Below are positions 61,626 through 64,000 of a stretch of DNA of 64,000 bases, in pieces. The first letter of the stretch is position 1, and each line of letters begins with the position of its first letter. The notes below the pieces were generated by a model that was not told the origin of the DNA, searched no databases, and was given only the letters and a program-made list of their open reading frames with translations. This DNA is from a virus: positions 1 to 64,000 of IMG/VR virus record IMGVR_UViG_3300006224_000008. One strand, 5' to 3'. A program made the position numbers and the translations under genes.

Positions 61626-62905
61626 GCTGGTTGTTCCTTGATTTTCGGCAGGATATTCGGCCACGTCTTCAGCATCTGGTTGTACTTCGCCGTGCTTAGT
61701 TCAGTCAGCTTCCGCTGTTCCGGCTTGGCCAGCTTCACTTCATGCGCCCAGTTCATGACCTGGGGTTCGCTTACGCCGTTCTTGTGCATCATCAAGCGGA
61801 CGTTTTGCAGCTCATCACTCTCGTTCGAGTTCGGCACGAATGGCGCAGCCGGTTCTGACTGTGTGGCAGGTTCAGCCGGTGCCGGTGTCGGGACTTGCAT
61901 TGTTATTGTTGTCGTAGTTGTGGTCTGCGTTTGCGATGCTGGCGCAAGACCCGCGGCGGCTTCAGCTTCCTCGTCGGAGGGTTCGACCTTCTCTTTAGCG
62001 CTATTGTCCTGTGGCGCATTGGTGGATGGCTGCTGTGCTGGTGGTGTTGTGGATGTCACGACAGCGGGCGCCGTTTTTTTCGTCTCCTGAGTCGGCGGCT
62101 TCGGTTGTCCGGGAATCTCCGGGGCTTTGGTTGCGGGCCTCACGGGCGCAAAAATCTCCTCGATGGAACACCCTTCCTGCCCGTCCTTGATGGCCGTAAA
62201 CAGGCCAAAAAGAACCTCAAGATCCGAGAGTTCAATCTCTTCCACTGTTTTCTTCTCCACCTTAGCGAGTAGTTGTTCGGTGGTGACCCCGATCTTGCTG
62301 AACTTTTCGATGGCCCGGGCACGCCGTTGCACAAGAGATTTGGCCGTTCCGATGGCCACAGCTTTGGCCTGTTCGAACACAGGCTTGATTAGGGCCAGCG
62401 GGACGATCTTGTAAATAGCGTCGCGAAAGGCGATTGCACTGCAAGCGTTGGTAGCAAGATTGATGTCGTCCTCGTCGATGGCGAGTTTGCTCTTCTTTTT
62501 TGTGATACGGCGCCGTTTCTCCATGCTGACCGTGATGTTGTTCTCAAGGTCGGTAGCGATTGCCTGGACAACCACGTGCGGGTTCTCACCGTTGACCACG
62601 GATTGAATGATACGCGAACCTGCCCGGAGATTGCCGTAGCACGATGCCGCAATCTCAGCCAGCCGGACGCTTGGTCCCTGGATTAACTTCCCGCCTCTGG
62701 GCAGAGAGTAGAAGCAGGACTCTGCGGTCTCTTCATCCAAAGTGGCGAAGCTCATCATCTTGGCCTTTACTCGGGCCAGTTCGCGGGGGTATTTGCGTGC
62801 GGTAGCGATGGAAATGTCTACCTCTGCGCGGGTGACTGCCTCAACCGCTGATGGGGCGAGGACTTCGAGGGGCGCCTCACTACTGCCCATGCTTTGGTCG
62901 TTCAT
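61619..62905 (-). CDS. Phage recombination-associated protein (possible annealing protein)
   Basis: A 428-residue protein of a widespread phage family lacking a clear name. The conserved core covers residues ~30-165: RKYPRELARVKAKMMSFATL, SCFYSLPRGGKLIQGPSVRL, AEIAASCYGNLRAGSRI and MEKRRRITKKKSKLAI. A helical region follows, then a long Pro/Thr-rich linker (~260-350) and a small C-terminal helical domain (~365-428). The Fe-S exonuclease in the same operon suggests an exonuclease/annealing pair. That is an inference and no annealase motif is proven. Confidence 0.6.
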   Translation of the reverse strand: MNDQSMGSSEAPLEVLAPSAVEAVTRAEVDISIATARKYPRELARVKAKMMSFATLDEETAESCFYSLPRGGKLIQGPSVRLAEIAASCYGNLRAGSRIIQSVVNGENPHVVVQAIATDLENNITVSMEKRRRITKKKSKLAIDEDDINLATNACSAIAFRDAIYKIVPLALIKPVFEQAKAVAIGTAKSLVQRRARAIEKFSKIGVTTEQLLAKVEKKTVEEIELSDLEVLFGLFTAIKDGQEGCSIEEIFAPVRPATKAPEIPGQPKPPTQETKKTAPAVVTSTTPPAQQPSTNAPQDNSAKEKVEPSDEEAEAAAGLAPASQTQTTTTTTITMQVPTPAPAEPATQSEPAAPFVPNSNESDELQNVRLMMHKNGVSEPQVMNWAHEVKLAKPEQRKLTELSTAKYNQMLKTWPNILPKIKEQPAF

Positions 62906-63147
62906 GCCGGATTATTGTTGGATGTTGTTACTGGTGTTGATGTTGTTGCTTGTGTATTTCTGTCGTTTGGTGCTGATTCGGGGGGTGGCAGAAAAACTCC
63001 TGCTTTTTCGGCCAGCTTTTTGTGCATGGCGCGAATGCCTGCTTTGCCTGCTTTAGATTTCTGTTCTCGGGTGCCGCGTTTGCCGCCTTTGCGGCCCCAC
63101 TGGACGAAATAAGCGCGGACTTCAGGTGGAAGATTGGATTTGTTCAT
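62902..63147 (-). CDS. Small basic phage protein
   Basis: An 81-residue protein. SNLPPEVRAYFVQWGRKGGK is a common phage microprotein motif; the rest is basic then Ser/Thr/Asn-rich. Begins by ATGA overlap and ends by ATGA overlap with the next gene. Function is unknown. Confidence 0.6.
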   Translation of the reverse strand: MNKSNLPPEVRAYFVQWGRKGGKRGTREQKSKAGKAGIRAMHKKLAEKAGVFLPPPESAPNDRNTQATTSTPVTTSNNNPA

Positions 63148-63467
63148 TTAGTCCCTTGTTGGGTACGGAGGGTCGCGAGGGCGTCTCTACCTCTACTCCG
63201 TATGGCTTCTCTCTGAGACGCACTAAGATTTGCCCATCTGCGCTGCGCAGCAGCTTCATTTGGGGTTAATCCGAGGAGTGGCAAAGCGTCTGCGTACTGG
63301 GATCCGATTCTGGCCCGTATCGTTTTTGCCAAGGTGCATTTTTGTTCTTTGTCGCCCGTATCGGCCAATCGTTCACCTTGCCTGGGATCCAGCGGGCAAT
63401 GATTCACGGAGCAATGGTCCCAACGCGGGCATTCTTTGTAGGGTGTGACGTCAAGAACTGTGGCCAC
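63144..63467 (-). CDS. Cys-rich small protein
   Basis: The start is uncertain: GTG at 63467 (107 residues) was chosen, and a TTG at 63491 extends the frame. CPRWDHCSVNHCPLDP and a further Cys (QKCTLAKTIRARIG) form a zinc-binding-like cluster seen in small phage proteins. The C terminus is helical and basic. Function is unknown. Confidence 0.5.
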   Translation of the reverse strand: MATVLDVTPYKECPRWDHCSVNHCPLDPRQGERLADTGDKEQKCTLAKTIRARIGSQYADALPLLGLTPNEAAAQRRWANLSASQREAIRSRGRDALATLRTQQGTK

Positions 63468-63491
63468 GACCGCGATGCTACCAGAACCCAA

Positions 63492-63611
63492 CAGCCTGTC
63501 AATACATCAATCTGGTTGAGAGATTGCAGGACACCCAGCCAGGATCCCCGGGGGAAACCAAAGCCCCGGTGGCGGGTACCAGCCGCCAAGAGCCGGGTGC
63601 CCTGCACAAAG
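63492..63611. other. Short gap without a recognisable gene
   Basis: About 120-145 bases between two small genes, depending on the start used for the neighbour. The frames here are open on both strands but look like shadows. No repeat, RNA or terminator was identified. Confidence 0.4.
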
Positions 63612-63806
63612 TTACTTCTGTTTTTCCCAGATCGCTTTGCTGTCCTCGGTCCGAACCCAACGGTAACCTTGGCAGATGGCTTTTTCGAGGAGTCTAGCCG
63701 GTTGGTCGCTGGCAAGGTAAGCATCCGGGTTTTCTTCTGCGTCATGCGCAAACATGGCGTAACAAATCTCTGCGTCGATGACGATGTAGTCGTAGTGAGG
63801 CGTCAT
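63612..63806 (-). CDS. Small hypothetical protein, 64 aa
   Basis: Not recognised. MTPHYDYIVIDAEICYAMFA and later KAICQGYRWVRTEDSKAIWE suggest one small alpha/beta domain. It starts by ATGA overlap with the gene that runs off the right edge. Confidence 0.5.
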   Translation of the reverse strand: MTPHYDYIVIDAEICYAMFAHDAEENPDAYLASDQPARLLEKAICQGYRWVRTEDSKAIWEKQK

Positions 63807-64000
63807 ATCGGCCTCTGTTTTGATTTGCCTACAGTCACACTGCCGTCGTTGACCAGCCGTTCAGTGAACCCAAACGGGAAACGGTATGCCGGATCCGAAA
63901 CACACCAGAGCCAATACTGGTTGCTTGAGTCCACCAACCGGGACTCCGCCGGGTACAACTGCACTGCTTCGCACTCCGGCCCGACCAGTTGATTCTTGAT
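63803..64000 (-). CDS. KNQLVGPECEAV-type phage protein, 5' partial
   Basis: The frame is open from the right edge to the stop at 63803-63805, so the N terminus is outside the window. KNQLVGPECEAVQLYPAESR and NQYWLWCVSDPAYRFPFGF belong to a small, widely conserved phage protein of unknown function. The stop overlaps the next ATG (ATGA). Confidence 0.75.
   Translation of the reverse strand: MKNQLVGPECEAVQLYPAESRLVDSSNQYWLWCVSDPAYRFPFGFTERLVNDGSVTVGKSKQRPI

Noticed and set aside
1-64000. tRNA, rRNA or integrase genes
   Set aside because: No cloverleaf-like or rRNA-like segment and no tyrosine/serine recombinase motif was noticed on reading; a tRNAscan-SE run would be decisive.

Overview
The window reads as part of a genome of a large tailed phage (Caudoviricetes), most likely short-tailed (podovirus-like): it has a terminase large subunit, portal, scaffold-like and major-capsid-like proteins, a neck/ring protein, a tail-nozzle-like protein, a 4,210-residue internal-virion/polyvalent protein and many fibre-like proteins. 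No integrase, rRNA or tRNA was seen. Genes are tightly packed with many ATGA/GTGA start-stop overlaps, and several have clear Shine-Dalgarno (SD) sequences, which indicates a bacterial host. The host cannot be named from the sequence. Both ends of the window cut through genes.

Layout. 1-22442 (+): collagen-like GTS-repeat fibre (5' end missing), small virion genes, a lectin-like fibre, a four-enzyme glycosyltransferase/methyltransferase fusion, three helical virion-like proteins, the giant polyvalent protein with ADP-ribosyltransferase-like and HExxH metallopeptidase-like motifs, and two small regulators (zinc ribbon and HTH). 22399-35306 (-): a nozzle-like gene followed by a dense operon of about seven glycosyltransferases, five methyltransferase-like proteins and an SDR epimerase. 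35307-35762: a gene-poor stretch with many stable hairpins, the best candidate here for a structured RNA. 35763-48656 (-): a small winged-helix protein, a 1,318-residue VWA/F5-8C/P-domain/phosphoesterase fibre, a neck protein with tandem repeats, major capsid, scaffold and portal. 48750-57882 (+): terminase and a run of fibre, propeller, secreted, holin-like and lipoprotein genes. 57860-64000 (-): DNA metabolism (VRR-NUC-like nuclease, Fe-S PD-(D/E)XK nuclease, possible annealing protein, DHH phosphoesterase) and small phage proteins.

The most striking theme is glycosylation. An enzyme resembling the autotransporter O-heptosyltransferase TibC is encoded just downstream of a Ser/Thr-rich (GTS)n fibre, fused to a methyltransferase and two more glycosyltransferases. 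A second large glycan operon is also embedded among virion genes. My inference is that the phage builds a methylated glycan and attaches it to its own virion proteins. A second theme is RNA structure in the structural operon: a mutually exclusive hairpin pair after the capsid gene, an 18-bp hairpin just before the capsid start codon, and the structured stretch near 35.3-35.7 kb.
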